Part shown: positions 34,254 to 42,941 of the stretch, one piece after another
How positions within the stretch are numbered: position 1 is the stretch's first letter
How the letters are laid out: each line of letters begins with the position of its first letter
Assembly: GCA_024682375.1 (NCBI GenBank)
Contig: JAIKZI010000001.1
Coordinates: 1 to 44,807 of the forward strand
From: Lachnospiraceae bacterium
GTDB lineage: Bacteria > Bacillota > Clostridia > Lachnospirales > Lachnospiraceae
DNA length: 44,807 bases
Direction of reading: 5' to 3'
Translations under genes and position numbers: made by a program
The notes under the pieces: model-generated
What the model was told of the DNA's origin: nothing
What the model saw: only the letters and a program-made list of their open reading frames with translations
The model's database searches: none

Positions 34254-35599
34254 TGGCATTTGAAAGTCTATCTGAGAAAATTCAAAATGTTTTCAAGGGC
34301 TTACGAGGAAAAGGCCGTCTTTCTGAAGCAGATGTAAAGTCTGCGATGAAAGAAGTTAAGCTAGCTCTTCTCGAGGCTGATGTAAACTTTAAAGTTGTTA
34401 AGAAATTCATTTCTGATGTAACTGAAAGAGCTGTAGGTACTGACGTTCTAAACGGATTGAATCCGGCTCAGCAGGTTATTAAGGTTGTAAATGAGGAGAT
34501 GGTAAATCTTCTCGGATCTGAAAGCGCAGAACTTGAATTTGAACCGGGACAGGCTATCACAGTTATCATGATGGCAGGTCTACAGGGTGCTGGTAAGACT
34601 ACTACAGCTGCAAAGCTTGCTGGTAAACTTACAGAGAAGAGTAAGAAACCTCTTCTGGTACCTATGGATATATACAGACCGGCGGCTGCTAAACAGCTGG
34701 AGGTCAATGCTGAAAAGGTAAAAGTTGATGTATTTCATCCAACAATTACTGATAATGTACTAGCGATTGCCAAAGAATCTCTTGAATTTGCAAAGAAGAA
34801 TGGCAATAAGGTAGTAATCTTCGATACCGCAGGTCGACTTCATATCGATGAAGATATGATGAAGGAGCTTCGCGAAGTAAAAGAAAACATCAAGGTTACT
34901 GATACAGTTCTCGTAGTTGATGCTATGACTGGTCAGGATGCTGTAAATGTCGCAAAGACATTTGAAGATGAGATTGGTATCGATGGAGTAATTCTTACTA
35001 AGCTTGATGGTGACACTCGAGGTGGTGCAGCGCTTTCTATTAAAGCGGTTACTGGAAAGCCAATCCTATACGCAGGTATGGGAGAGAAACTTTCTGATCT
35101 CGAGCAGTTTTATCCAGATAGAATGGCTTCTAGAATTCTTGGAATGGGAGATGTCCTTTCATTTATTGAGAAGGCAGAGGCTAATATCGATAAGGAGAAG
35201 GCTTTAGCACTTTCTAAGAAGGTGAAGAAAGCAAACTTCGATTTCGATGATTATCTTGTATCTATGGAACAGATGCAGAAGATGGGCGGACTTGCAAGTG
35301 TCCTCGGAATGATGCCTGGTTTGTCTGGAAAACAGACTGATCAGATTATGAATTCGATTGATGATAAGAAGCTAATTCATATCAAGGCTATAATCGAGTC
35401 AATGACAATCGAGGAAAGAGCTAATCCAAAGCTCATGAGTCCTAGTAGAAAAGCTAGGTTGGCAAAAGGTAGTGGCGTCGATATCTCTGAAGTAAACCGT
35501 TTTATTAAACAGTTTAACGAAGCTCAGAAGATGATGAAAAAGATGCCGGGTTTAATGAAAAGAAAAGGAAAAGGCGGTAAGTTCCGTTTCCCTTTCTAA
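34253..35599 (+). CDS. ffh: Signal recognition particle protein Ffh (SRP54)
   Basis: A 448-residue GTPase that binds signal sequences as they leave the ribosome. The G domain shows GLQGAGKTTTAAKLAG, DIYRPAAAKQLE, DTAGRLHIDEDMM and TKLDGDTRGGAAL. The C-terminal M domain, about 325-448, is Met-rich (MEQMQKMGGLASVLGMMPG; QKMMKKMPGLMKRKGK) and binds SRP RNA and signal peptides. The SRP RNA gene itself is not in the window. It overlaps ylxM by one base and leads into rpsP 27 bases later. Confidence 0.98.
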   Translation: MAFESLSEKIQNVFKGLRGKGRLSEADVKSAMKEVKLALLEADVNFKVVKKFISDVTERAVGTDVLNGLNPAQQVIKVVNEEMVNLLGSESAELEFEPGQAITVIMMAGLQGAGKTTTAAKLAGKLTEKSKKPLLVPMDIYRPAAAKQLEVNAEKVKVDVFHPTITDNVLAIAKESLEFAKKNGNKVVIFDTAGRLHIDEDMMKELREVKENIKVTDTVLVVDAMTGQDAVNVAKTFEDEIGIDGVILTKLDGDTRGGAALSIKAVTGKPILYAGMGEKLSDLEQFYPDRMASRILGMGDVLSFIEKAEANIDKEKALALSKKVKKANFDFDDYLVSMEQMQKMGGLASVLGMMPGLSGKQTDQIMNSIDDKKLIHIKAIIESMTIEERANPKLMSPSRKARLAKGSGVDISEVNRFIKQFNEAQKMMKKMPGLMKRKGKGGKFRFPF

Positions 35600-35626
35600 T
35601 ATAAATTTTCTTAAGGAGGAAATATC

Positions 35627-35872
35627 ATGGCAGTAAAAATTCGTTTAAAGAGACTTGGTCAGAAAAAGGCACCTTTCTATAGAATCGTTGTAGCTGATTC
35701 AAGATCACCTAGAGATGGTCGTTTCATCGAGGAAATCGGTACTTATGATCCAACAAAGGATCCTTCAGTATACAATCTTGATGAAGAAGCTGCAAAGAAG
35801 TGGCTTTCAAATGGCGCTAAGCCTACAGAGACTGTAAATAAGCTCTTCAAAATTGCTGGAATCATTAAATAA
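35627..35872 (+). CDS. rpsP: 30S ribosomal protein S16
   Basis: An 81-residue small-subunit protein. The N-terminal [20 protein letters not shown] and the following [19 protein letters not shown] are diagnostic. AAGGAGG precedes ATG 35627. It begins the conserved rpsP-khpA-rimM-trmD-rplS string. Confidence 0.98.
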   Translation: MAVKIRLKRLGQKKAPFYRIVVADSRSPRDGRFIEEIGTYDPTKDPSVYNLDEEAAKKWLSNGAKPTETVNKLFKIAGIIK

Positions 35873-35910
35873 TTGATTTTAAGTAAAAACGGAAGGGGTG
35901 GGTCTTTATC

Positions 35911-36141
35911 ATGAAAGAACTAGTAGAATTTATTGCTAAATCCTTGGTTGATTCACCATCAGAAGTATCTGTTACTGAACGTGAAGATAGTAGAAATGTA
36001 TATCTTAAGCTTCACGTTGCATCTTCCGATATGGGGAAGGTTATCGGAAAGAAAGGTAAGATAGCTAAATCAATTAGAACAGTTGTTAAAGCCGCTGCTT
36101 CTAAAACTGATAAGAAAGTTATCGTTGATATTGAGGATTAG
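35911..36141 (+). CDS. khpA: KH-domain RNA-binding protein KhpA
   Basis: A 76-residue protein consisting of one KH domain with the GxxG loop in VIGKKGKIAKSIR (about residues 48-60). Homologues (YlqC/KhpA) bind RNA, usually with KhpB, and influence cell division and length. It sits between rpsP and rimM as in most Firmicutes. AAGGGGTGG lies upstream of ATG 35911. A hairpin follows. Confidence 0.95.
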   Translation: MKELVEFIAKSLVDSPSEVSVTEREDSRNVYLKLHVASSDMGKVIGKKGKIAKSIRTVVKAAASKTDKKVIVDIED

Positions 36142-36146
36142 TTAAT

Positions 36147-36181
36147 AGGGGCAGGATTATTCTTGCCTCTATTATTTTTAT
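36147..36181 (+). terminator. Intra-operon terminator or attenuator after khpA
   Basis: AGGGGCAGGA 36147-36156 pairs with TCTTGCCTCT 36161-36170 (two G-T wobbles, loop TTAT), followed by ATTATTTTTATT. No clear promoter lies between it and rimM, so partial read-through is likely. Confidence 0.7.
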
Positions 36182-36215
36182 TATAAGGATTGTTAGAATC
36201 ACAAGGAGTATATTT

Positions 36216-36737
36216 ATGACTGACAAATTACGTGTTGGTATAATAGGAAAGGCACAGGGTATTAGAGGTGAGGTTAGAGTTCATCCCACTATGGATACTC
36301 TAGAGGACTTTTTAGAGATAGATAAAGTTATCCTTATGAAGTCTAGAATCAAAGATTTAAAAGAACTCACAGTACAAAAAGCTCGTATTCAGAAGAATTT
36401 TTGTATTGTAAAATTCAAAGAAATTGAAGATAGGAATAATGCTGAACTTTTAAACGGAGCAGAACTTTATATCAATAGAGAAGATGCACCAGAACTTGAA
36501 GAAGGCGAGTATTATTATTCAGATATTATTGGCTGTACTGTTATAACTGACGAGGGAAAGACCCTCGGTGTTTTAAAAGATATCTATGAAACAGGCGCAA
36601 ATGATGTATATAGCGTCGTAAATGAATCTAAAAAAGAGTATCTACTTCCAGCAATCGATGATGTAATTTTGGATGTAGATGTTTTGAATAAAGTTATGAA
36701 GGTTCATATGCTAAATGGTTTGGAGGATCTCAATTAA
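36216..36737 (+). CDS. rimM: 16S rRNA processing protein RimM
   Basis: A 173-residue ribosome maturation factor that binds S19 and helps assemble the 30S head. The N-terminal domain starts with VGIIGKAQGIRGEVRVHP. The PRC-barrel domain, about residues 95-170, has YYYSDIIGCTV, YETGANDVYSV and LLPAIDDVILDVD. CAAGGAG precedes ATG 36216. Its stop shares a base with the trmD start (TAATG), so the two are translationally coupled. Confidence 0.97.
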   Translation: MTDKLRVGIIGKAQGIRGEVRVHPTMDTLEDFLEIDKVILMKSRIKDLKELTVQKARIQKNFCIVKFKEIEDRNNAELLNGAELYINREDAPELEEGEYYYSDIIGCTVITDEGKTLGVLKDIYETGANDVYSVVNESKKEYLLPAIDDVILDVDVLNKVMKVHMLNGLEDLN

Positions 36738-37468
36738 TGAATTTCCACATTTTGACATTGTTTCCTGAAATGGTTAGTGATGGCCTAAATACAAGCATTA
36801 TAGGTCGTGCTAAAGAGAATGAATCTATTTCTATTGAAGCCATAAATATCCGTGATTACACTACAGAAAAGCACGGAAAGGTTGATGATTATCCTTATGG
36901 TGGAGGCGCAGGGATGCTTATGCAGGCCCAGCCTATCTATGACGCTTATAAGGCGATTACTGAGGGAAAAAATAAGAAAATCCGTACAGTATATGTTACA
37001 CCTCAAGGTCATACTTTTAATCAGAAAATGGCACATGATTTTGCAAAAGAAGAGGATTTAATAATTCTCTGCGGACATTATGAAGGTATAGATGAGAGAG
37101 TTTTAGATGAAATTGTAACTGATAGAGTTTCTATTGGAGATTATGTACTTACCGGTGGAGAACTTGCGGCTATGGTTATGGTTGATTCGATTTCCAGACT
37201 TGTTCCAGGAGTTCTTCATAATGATGATTCTAGCATGGATGAATCTTTTGAAAATGGATTATTGGAATATCCTCAGTATTCCAGACCTGCGGTTTGGAAT
37301 GACAAAGAGGTTCCACCTATTCTTTTATCGGGAGATCATAAGAAAGTAGATGAGTGGAGACATAATATGTCACTACTTCGTACTAAAAAATATAGACCGG
37401 ATCTTCTAGAAGCATATCCTTTAACGGATAAAGATAGAAAATTCTTAGAAGAAAATAGTGAATTGTAG
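36737..37468 (+). CDS. trmD: tRNA (guanine37-N1)-methyltransferase
   Basis: A 243-residue SPOUT methyltransferase that makes m1G37 and prevents frameshifting. Family motifs are DDYPYGGGAGMLMQAQP (about 55-71), LCGHYEGIDERV and SIGDYVLTGGELAAM, the knot-forming SAM-binding loop. It overlaps rimM by one base. rplS follows with its own promoter. Confidence 0.98.
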   Translation: MNFHILTLFPEMVSDGLNTSIIGRAKENESISIEAINIRDYTTEKHGKVDDYPYGGGAGMLMQAQPIYDAYKAITEGKNKKIRTVYVTPQGHTFNQKMAHDFAKEEDLIILCGHYEGIDERVLDEIVTDRVSIGDYVLTGGELAAMVMVDSISRLVPGVLHNDDSSMDESFENGLLEYPQYSRPAVWNDKEVPPILLSGDHKKVDEWRHNMSLLRTKKYRPDLLEAYPLTDKDRKFLEENSEL

Positions 37469-37488
37469 TATTATTTTTTCAATATATC

Positions 37489-37517
37489 TTGAAATCTAGT
37501 TGATTACTAGGTATAAT
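37489..37517 (+). promoter_or_regulatory. rplS promoter
   Basis: TTGAAA 37489-37494 and TATAAT 37512-37517 have a 17-base spacer. The spacer holds CTAGT-TGATT-ACTAG, a short inverted repeat that could be an operator. Confidence 0.75.
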
Positions 37518-37523
37518 ATTCGA

Positions 37524-37593
37524 GTTGTATTTAAGTTCGACGGTCCTCTGTTACCAAAGGGTATTAAGAACGTCTGAAAATGGAGGAAATAAA
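37524..37593 (+). promoter_or_regulatory. Candidate L19 leader RNA
   Basis: The predicted untranslated leader is about 70 bases. GTTC 37535-37538 can pair with GAAC 37568-37571, and GACG 37539-37542 with CGTC 37571-37574. The two pairings compete or form a pseudoknot. L19 leaders are known in Firmicutes, but no match to that model can be checked here. Confidence 0.4.
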
Positions 37594-37950
37594 ATGAACG
37601 CATACGAGATTATTAGAGAAATCGAAAATGGCGAAAAGAAGTCAGAAATCGCTGATTTCAGAGTTGGTGACACAATCCGTGTTCACAACAAAATCCGCGA
37701 GGGTAACCGTGAAAGAATCCAGATCTTTGAGGGTGTAGTTCTCAAGATGCAGGGTGGTTCTAACCGTGAAACATTCACAGTTAGAAAGATTTCAAGCGGT
37801 GTTGGCGTAGAAAAGACATGGCCACTTCACAGCCCTAACGTTGAAAAGATCGAAGTTGTTCGTCAGGGTAAAGTTAGAAGAGCTAAGCTTAACTACCTTA
37901 GAGATCGTGTTGGTAAGAAGGCAAAGATCAAGGAAGTTATAAGAAAATAA
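37594..37950 (+). CDS. rplS: 50S ribosomal protein L19
   Basis: A protein of about 118 residues of the large subunit, at the subunit interface. The frame is open from 37525, but GGAGGA lies just before ATG 37594 and the protein then has the usual L19 length. [33 protein letters not shown], and [20 protein letters not shown] are diagnostic. A strong terminator follows. Confidence 0.98.
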   Translation: MNAYEIIREIENGEKKSEIADFRVGDTIRVHNKIREGNRERIQIFEGVVLKMQGGSNRETFTVRKISSGVGVEKTWPLHSPNVEKIEVVRQGKVRRAKLNYLRDRVGKKAKIKEVIRK

Positions 37951-37964
37951 TCTTCGTTCAATCG

Positions 37965-38001
37965 AAAGCAGTCACTTTACTTATCAGTGGCTGCTTTTTT
38001 T
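37965..38001 (+). terminator. Terminator of rplS
   Basis: A stem of at least 10 bp pairs 37967-37976 with 37986-37995 (one G-T wobble, loop TTACTTATC), followed by a T run. Confidence 0.9.
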
Positions 38002-38070
38002 ATTATGCAAAAAGAAAATAAGTATTATCGAACCTTGTTTAGATTTTGGAAATGGGTTATATTTTTAGGT

Positions 38071-38685
38071 ATGAATAATATATTATTAGATAATGGTTTT
38101 AAAAGTAGTCGAGGAAAGAGAAGAGATTCTCTGGATTTTAATCGAAGAAGAAAGAAATTTGATTTCAGAAAATGGCAGCGCATTGGAATTTTTTCCCTAG
38201 AAGTGTTAGCTGTCATTCTTTTAGCATACTTTATAGTGCGTTCTCTCGGAATTAAGAGTCAGAATTTTGGCGAATCTATGGAAGATACTCTCGGAAGTGG
38301 AGATTATGTTTTAGTTGATCGTCTGATTTACAAAATTAAATCCCCCAAAATTAATGATATAATTATGTTTAGACCTAAGGACTCTAGCTCACCACATTCT
38401 ATAAAACGTGTGGTAGGTGTTCCTGGTGATCATATTTTGATTAAAGACGGTATTCTTTATGTAAATAATAAGGCAAAGGAAGAAGAGACAAGCGTAGAGC
38501 ATATCGAGAATGCCGGTCTTGCTGAACATGAAATTGTATTAAAAGATGATGAGTATTTTGTCCTTGGTGACAATCGAAACAATAGTGAAGATAGTCGCTA
38601 TGATTTCATTGGTAATGTGAAGAAGAAAGATATTATAGGAAAAGTTTGGTTTGATATTTCGGCAGGACATTTCGGACTGCTATAA
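38071..38685 (+). CDS. lepB: Signal peptidase I (first copy)
   Basis: A membrane serine protease that removes signal peptides. The frame is open from 37987, which lies inside the rplS terminator. ATG 38071, with a weak TAGG site, is preferred but uncertain; ATG 38005 is possible. From 38071 it has about 204 residues: a basic cytoplasmic tail, one transmembrane helix at about 37-56, catalytic Ser69 in FGESMEDTL and Lys112 in SIKRVVGVPGD, and the late motif FVLGDNRNNSEDSR. A second signal peptidase gene lies beyond rbgA, so two non-identical enzymes flank one GTPase. Confidence 0.93.
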   Translation: MNNILLDNGFKSSRGKRRDSLDFNRRRKKFDFRKWQRIGIFSLEVLAVILLAYFIVRSLGIKSQNFGESMEDTLGSGDYVLVDRLIYKIKSPKINDIIMFRPKDSSSPHSIKRVVGVPGDHILIKDGILYVNNKAKEEETSVEHIENAGLAEHEIVLKDDEYFVLGDNRNNSEDSRYDFIGNVKKKDIIGKVWFDISAGHFGLL

Positions 38686-38694
38686 AGAGGTTTT

Positions 38695-39558
38695 ATGGAA
38701 TTTGAATGGTATCCAGGGCACATGGAGAAGGCCCGTAGAAATATTGTAGAAGATTTAAAACTTGTGGATTTGGTTATCGAGATTATCGATGCAAGAATTC
38801 CTTATTCAAGTTCGAATCCTACCTTGAATGAGCTTACAAAGAATAAGAAAAAGCTTATTGTCATGTCAAAGATAGATTTGGCTGATGAGAAAGTTACAAA
38901 TGAATGGATTGAATATTATAAAAAATCTGATATTGCTTATCTTCCAATCAATGCTTTGAAGAAAGATGCAAAGAAATTGATTGTAAATGCTGCTAAAGAA
39001 GCATGCAAGGAGAAAATCGAAAGAGATAAAAGACGTGGTCTTAGAAATCGTAAAATCAAGGCTATGATCATCGGTATTCCAAATGTTGGAAAATCTACAC
39101 TAATCAATACGTTATCTGGAAAGGCTTCTGCAAAAACAGGTAATAAGCCTGGTGTGACACGAGGAAAACAGTGGATTCATGCTAGTAATGAAATCGATTT
39201 TTTAGATACACCTGGAGTTTTATGGCCTAAATTTGACAGACATGAGATTGGCGAGAACCTTGCAATCACAGGTGCGATTAGAAATGAATTAATTCCTTTT
39301 GAAGAACTTGCTGAGATTTTGATTGAAAAATTAAAATCCAATTACCCGGGACTTATTGAAAAGAGATATAGCATTTCTGAGGATTTGTCTGCTCGTGAAA
39401 TGTATGAAGCTATTGCTACAAATAGAGGCTATCTTATGAGTCAGGGTGTATGTGATACAAAGAAAGCAGCAGAAATTTTAATTCAGGATTATAGAACAGG
39501 TAAATTCGGTAGAGTTTCTCTGGAATTGCCTTCTGATTATATTGAGGATAGTGAGTAG
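38695..39558 (+). CDS. rbgA: Ribosome biogenesis GTPase RbgA (YlqF)
   Basis: A 287-residue circularly permuted GTPase needed for late 50S assembly. The order of motifs is the permuted one: G4-like SKIDLAD first, then G1 [12 protein letters not shown] near residue 125, then G3 DTPGV. The N-terminal WYPGHMEKARR is diagnostic. It follows lepB by nine bases and ends two bases before the second lepB, so the three are surely co-transcribed. Confidence 0.97.
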   Translation: MEFEWYPGHMEKARRNIVEDLKLVDLVIEIIDARIPYSSSNPTLNELTKNKKKLIVMSKIDLADEKVTNEWIEYYKKSDIAYLPINALKKDAKKLIVNAAKEACKEKIERDKRRGLRNRKIKAMIIGIPNVGKSTLINTLSGKASAKTGNKPGVTRGKQWIHASNEIDFLDTPGVLWPKFDRHEIGENLAITGAIRNELIPFEELAEILIEKLKSNYPGLIEKRYSISEDLSAREMYEAIATNRGYLMSQGVCDTKKAAEILIQDYRTGKFGRVSLELPSDYIEDSE

Positions 39559-39560
39559 AT

Positions 39561-40139
39561 ATGACTTTTGAAGAAGAATTTGAAAAGAGAGATCAGAGGA
39601 AAAAAGACGGCATAGAGTTTTTAGTTTACATCGCTGTTTTAGTTCTTATTAGTTTTTTAGTAGTTACATTTATTGGCCAAAGAACTGTCGTAAGTGGAGC
39701 TTCTATGAATAATACTCTCTACGATAAGGATAATTTAATAATCGATAAGATTAGTTATAAATTTCATGATCCGAAGAGATTTGATGTAGTAGTTTTTCCG
39801 GATCCAGCCGACAAAAAAACATATTTTATAAAGAGAATAATCGGGCTTCCTGGAGAAGAAGTTTATATTGATCCATATGGAAAGATTTATATTAATGGTG
39901 CTCTTCTAGAAGAAAACTATGGTAAAGATACTATAATTGATCCAGGAAGAGCTGCAAATGGCGTTGTACTTGGTAAAGACGAATATTTCGTTATGGGTGA
40001 TAATAGAAATAATAGTTTAGATTCTAGATTTGATGAGGTCGGAAATATACATAAAAAAGATTTCGTTGGAAGAGCTTGGCTTAAAATTTATCCATTTAGT
40101 GATGCTAAGAGTTTGATACCAAAAGAGAGTAAGAAATAA
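39561..40139 (+). CDS. lepB: Signal peptidase I (second copy)
   Basis: A 192-residue paralogue of the first signal peptidase. One transmembrane helix lies at about residues 19-40, followed by catalytic Ser48 in SGASMNNTL and Lys91 in FIKRIIGLPGE. The C-terminal box is FVMGDNRNNSLDSR. Its shorter N-terminal tail and different loop sequence suggest different substrate preference. It is two bases from rbgA and shares its stop base with rnhB (TAATG). Confidence 0.96.
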   Translation: MTFEEEFEKRDQRKKDGIEFLVYIAVLVLISFLVVTFIGQRTVVSGASMNNTLYDKDNLIIDKISYKFHDPKRFDVVVFPDPADKKTYFIKRIIGLPGEEVYIDPYGKIYINGALLEENYGKDTIIDPGRAANGVVLGKDEYFVMGDNRNNSLDSRFDEVGNIHKKDFVGRAWLKIYPFSDAKSLIPKESKK

Positions 40140-40777
40140 TGACAAAGCAGGAAAGACTTGAGAAAGAAATCAAAAGAACTGAAGAAGTTCGTGCCTTTGA
40201 TAAAGAATTCGTCGATAAATATGATTTGGTTTGTGGAATAGATGAAGTTGGAAGAGGACCTTTGGCTGGTCCTGTCGTGACTGCAGCTGTTATTCTCCCA
40301 AAAGATTGCGATATCCTTTATATAAATGATTCTAAGAAGCTTTCTGAAAAGAAAAGAAAAGAAGTTTCAGAACAGATTTTGGAAAAAGCTGTTGCAGTTG
40401 GCTTTGGTATAAGCAATGAAGAGACGATAGATAAAGTAAATATATTAAATGCTACAAAAATGGCAATGAGAGAGGCGGTCAATAATTTAAATCCTAAGGC
40501 GAATTTCGCTTTAGTAGACGCAGTTCATATCGAAGATTTAGGTATTGAGCAGGCAAGCTTCGTAAAAGGCGATGCAAAATCAATGTCTATTGCAGCTGCT
40601 AGCATTGTAGCAAAGGTAAAAAGAGATGAGTTTATGGTTGAGATGGATAAGAAATATCCAGAATACGGCTTTGCGTCCAACAAGGGTTATGGTACGAAAG
40701 CGCATATGGATGCGGTGAGAGAGTATGGTCCGTGTCCAATTCATAGACTTACGTTTTTAAAGTTTTTAAATGAGTAG
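40139..40777 (+). CDS. rnhB: Ribonuclease HII
   Basis: A 212-residue endonuclease that cuts RNA in DNA-RNA hybrids, including single ribonucleotides. CGIDEVGRGPLAGPVVTAAV carries the catalytic Asp-Glu pair. Further acidic residues are in NDSKKLSEKKR and FALVDAVH. SIAAASIVAKVKRD and YGFASNKGYGT follow. It is translationally coupled to lepB and followed by the FliK-like gene 14 bases on. Confidence 0.97.
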   Translation: MTKQERLEKEIKRTEEVRAFDKEFVDKYDLVCGIDEVGRGPLAGPVVTAAVILPKDCDILYINDSKKLSEKKRKEVSEQILEKAVAVGFGISNEETIDKVNILNATKMAMREAVNNLNPKANFALVDAVHIEDLGIEQASFVKGDAKSMSIAAASIVAKVKRDEFMVEMDKKYPEYGFASNKGYGTKAHMDAVREYGPCPIHRLTFLKFLNE

Positions 40778-40790
40778 ATAGAGGCTATAT

Positions 40791-42572
40791 ATGCAGATTC
40801 AGGATTTTATAGGTCAGCTTGGAACATATGTCTCAAGTGGAAACAAAAACAATTCCATAAAGCGTTCTGAAACTGTGTCTTCTAAAAGTTCTGAAGGTCT
40901 TATTAAAGGACAGATTTTCGAAGGAAATGTATCCTCTATAAAGGGTGATAAGGTGACTTTATCACTTCCAAATGGTCAAACTATGACTGCACGTCTACAG
41001 GCAGACATCCCGTTAAAAGAGGGAGAGTCTGTCTTTTTTCAAGTAAAATCCAATGATGGAAAGACTATTGAAATCACACCACTTCAAAATGGAATATCGA
41101 ATAATCCAATCCTCTTAAATGCTTTAAAAGAGAGTGCACTTCCTATCAGCGAGAGGAATCTTGAATTAGTAAATAATCTTATGCAGAACTCACTTCCAAT
41201 TAATGCAGATAATTTGAGTCGAATGGGTAGACTTATTAATTCAAATCCAGATGTACCAGTTGAAACTCTGGTAAAGATGGATCGCTTTTCAATTGAAGCT
41301 ACGCCTGAAAATATAGATAACTTCATTCGTTTTGAAGAGAATTCTTCTGCGATTTTGGAAGAAGTGGATAGTTTTGTGTCGAATCTTCCTGATATGGTCA
41401 AATCGATGAACCTGTCAAAGAGTGATACGATTTCTCTTCAGCAGGCTATTATCGATGCTTGCGGATATAAGCTTGAGGGTGAAAATGAGTTAGAGAATAT
41501 TGAAATTCCTAAAAATGAGCTTTTCTCCAATAATCCAGAAGAAATAAAAGATGCAAAGGTTTCAAATGATACTAAAGAAGTTTTTGTTGATCCAACAAAT
41601 GTGATTGATGAAAATAATACTTTTTCAGGAAAAAATATTGAAAAAAATAATGAAATTACTAAAGAGGTTGTAATTCAATCACCTACTGAAGAAGTTATAA
41701 CTAATGAAAATACATCTCAAAGTTCTGTTGTTAAGGAAGGGCTTCCTGTTGAAAAAGCTTTTATCAAACCTCTTACAGAAGAACTAACATCTCTTCCTGG
41801 ATTTAAAGAAAATAATCCAGAATTATTTGATGAGAATGGAAATATAAGGAGTGATATTCCTGAAAAGGAAATTCTTACTAAGATAAATGAATTTTTAAAG
41901 AATAATCCGGATATACCAAAGGATAAGATTCTTAATCTTTTTTCCGGAAAAGGTTATCAAAAAGCCTTCCAAACTATGGTTGAGAATGAATGGCTTATGA
42001 AGCCGGAGGCAGTAAGTGAGAAAGATGCCGTAAAGAAATTATATGAAAAGCTTGAAACGCAGCTTTCTAATATGGATAAAGTTGCGAAGGCTTTTGGTGG
42101 CAATGAAAATCCGATTTCTAATTCGATAAAAGGAATTCAGAGTAATGTGGATTTTATGAATCAGATGAATCAGCTGTATTCCTATATTCAGATACCGCTC
42201 AAGATGACAAATCAGAGCGCAACTGGTGATTTATATGTATATTCGAATAGAAATAAAGGTAAGTCAAAAGGCAACGATATATCAGCTTTTTTGCATCTTA
42301 CTTTGTCACATCTTGGAAATACTGATATTTCTGTTACCTTGCATGAGAAGCAGGTTGGAATCAGGTTTTATTTAGAGGATGAGAGCTCTTATAAGCTTAT
42401 AAATGACAATATCGATAAGCTGGATGAGAGGCTTAGAGAAAAGGGTTATATTTCTAACATTACAGTATCAAATGAAGAGGCAAAAGAGAATTTCGTTGAA
42501 AAGATGTTAGACATCGAAAGCGTAGATGGGGATAAGAAAATAAAGAGGTATTCATTTGACGTACGAGCCTAG
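40791..42572 (+). CDS. FliK-like (flagellar hook-length control C-domain) protein
   Basis: A 593-residue soluble protein. Residues 35-90 form a small beta domain (GQIFEGNVSSIKGDKVTLSL). The middle, about 200-340, is Glu/Asn/Ser-rich and probably disordered. The C-terminal part, about 465-565, matches the FliK/Flg_hook pattern: YIQIPLKM, GDLYVYSNR, LHLTLSHLGNTDISVTLHEKQVGIRFYLE with the sequence continuing to KGYISNITV. Bacillus subtilis has a comparable gene, ylqG, at this place next to rnhB. It overlaps yraN by 17 bases, and an FlhB C-domain-like gene follows. A role in switching flagellar-type export is plausible but unproven. Confidence 0.8.
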   Translation: MQIQDFIGQLGTYVSSGNKNNSIKRSETVSSKSSEGLIKGQIFEGNVSSIKGDKVTLSLPNGQTMTARLQADIPLKEGESVFFQVKSNDGKTIEITPLQNGISNNPILLNALKESALPISERNLELVNNLMQNSLPINADNLSRMGRLINSNPDVPVETLVKMDRFSIEATPENIDNFIRFEENSSAILEEVDSFVSNLPDMVKSMNLSKSDTISLQQAIIDACGYKLEGENELENIEIPKNELFSNNPEEIKDAKVSNDTKEVFVDPTNVIDENNTFSGKNIEKNNEITKEVVIQSPTEEVITNENTSQSSVVKEGLPVEKAFIKPLTEELTSLPGFKENNPELFDENGNIRSDIPEKEILTKINEFLKNNPDIPKDKILNLFSGKGYQKAFQTMVENEWLMKPEAVSEKDAVKKLYEKLETQLSNMDKVAKAFGGNENPISNSIKGIQSNVDFMNQMNQLYSYIQIPLKMTNQSATGDLYVYSNRNKGKSKGNDISAFLHLTLSHLGNTDISVTLHEKQVGIRFYLEDESSYKLINDNIDKLDERLREKGYISNITVSNEEAKENFVEKMLDIESVDGDKKIKRYSFDVRA

Positions 42573-42918
42573 GACTTTACAGAAGGGGGCATATTATGAG
42601 AAAATTGCTTCCGTATATCTCGAACAATATATGGGATATGATATACTAGAACTTAATTTTAAGTGTAGATTCGGAGAAATTGATATTATTGCTAAGGACG
42701 AGGACACACTTGTGTTTGTCGAGGTTAAATATCGAGAAAATGATAAACATGGTATGCCTGAAGAATTCTGTGATATAAAAAAGCAGAAGAAAATACTTCA
42801 AACGGCACGCGTTTTTATGTTAAAATCCCATAGCGGCTTTGATATTCCGGTTCGTTTTGATGTGGTTTCCATTTTAGGAGACAAAATCAAGGTGATAAAG
42901 AATGCTTTTAGCGAATGA
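42556..42918 (+). CDS. yraN: YraN/UPF0102 family endonuclease-like protein
   Basis: A 120-residue protein with a PD-(D/E)XK nuclease-like core: FGEIDIIAKDEDTLVFVEVKYR. The start TTG 42556 has AGAGG seven bases upstream and lies within the end of the FliK-like gene. Family members occur near rnhB in many bacteria and have been tied to DNA metabolism or uptake, without a settled function. The coding overlap on the left and the four-base proximity of the next frame on the right suggest coupled expression. Confidence 0.92.
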   Translation: MTYEPRTLQKGAYYEKIASVYLEQYMGYDILELNFKCRFGEIDIIAKDEDTLVFVEVKYRENDKHGMPEEFCDIKKQKKILQTARVFMLKSHSGFDIPVRFDVVSILGDKIKVIKNAFSE

Positions 42919-42941
42919 TTTATAATAGGTTAGGTGATACT

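Noticed and set aside
37987-38070. Upstream extension of the first lepB
   Set aside because: ATG 37987 lies within the rplS terminator hairpin and has no ribosome binding site.
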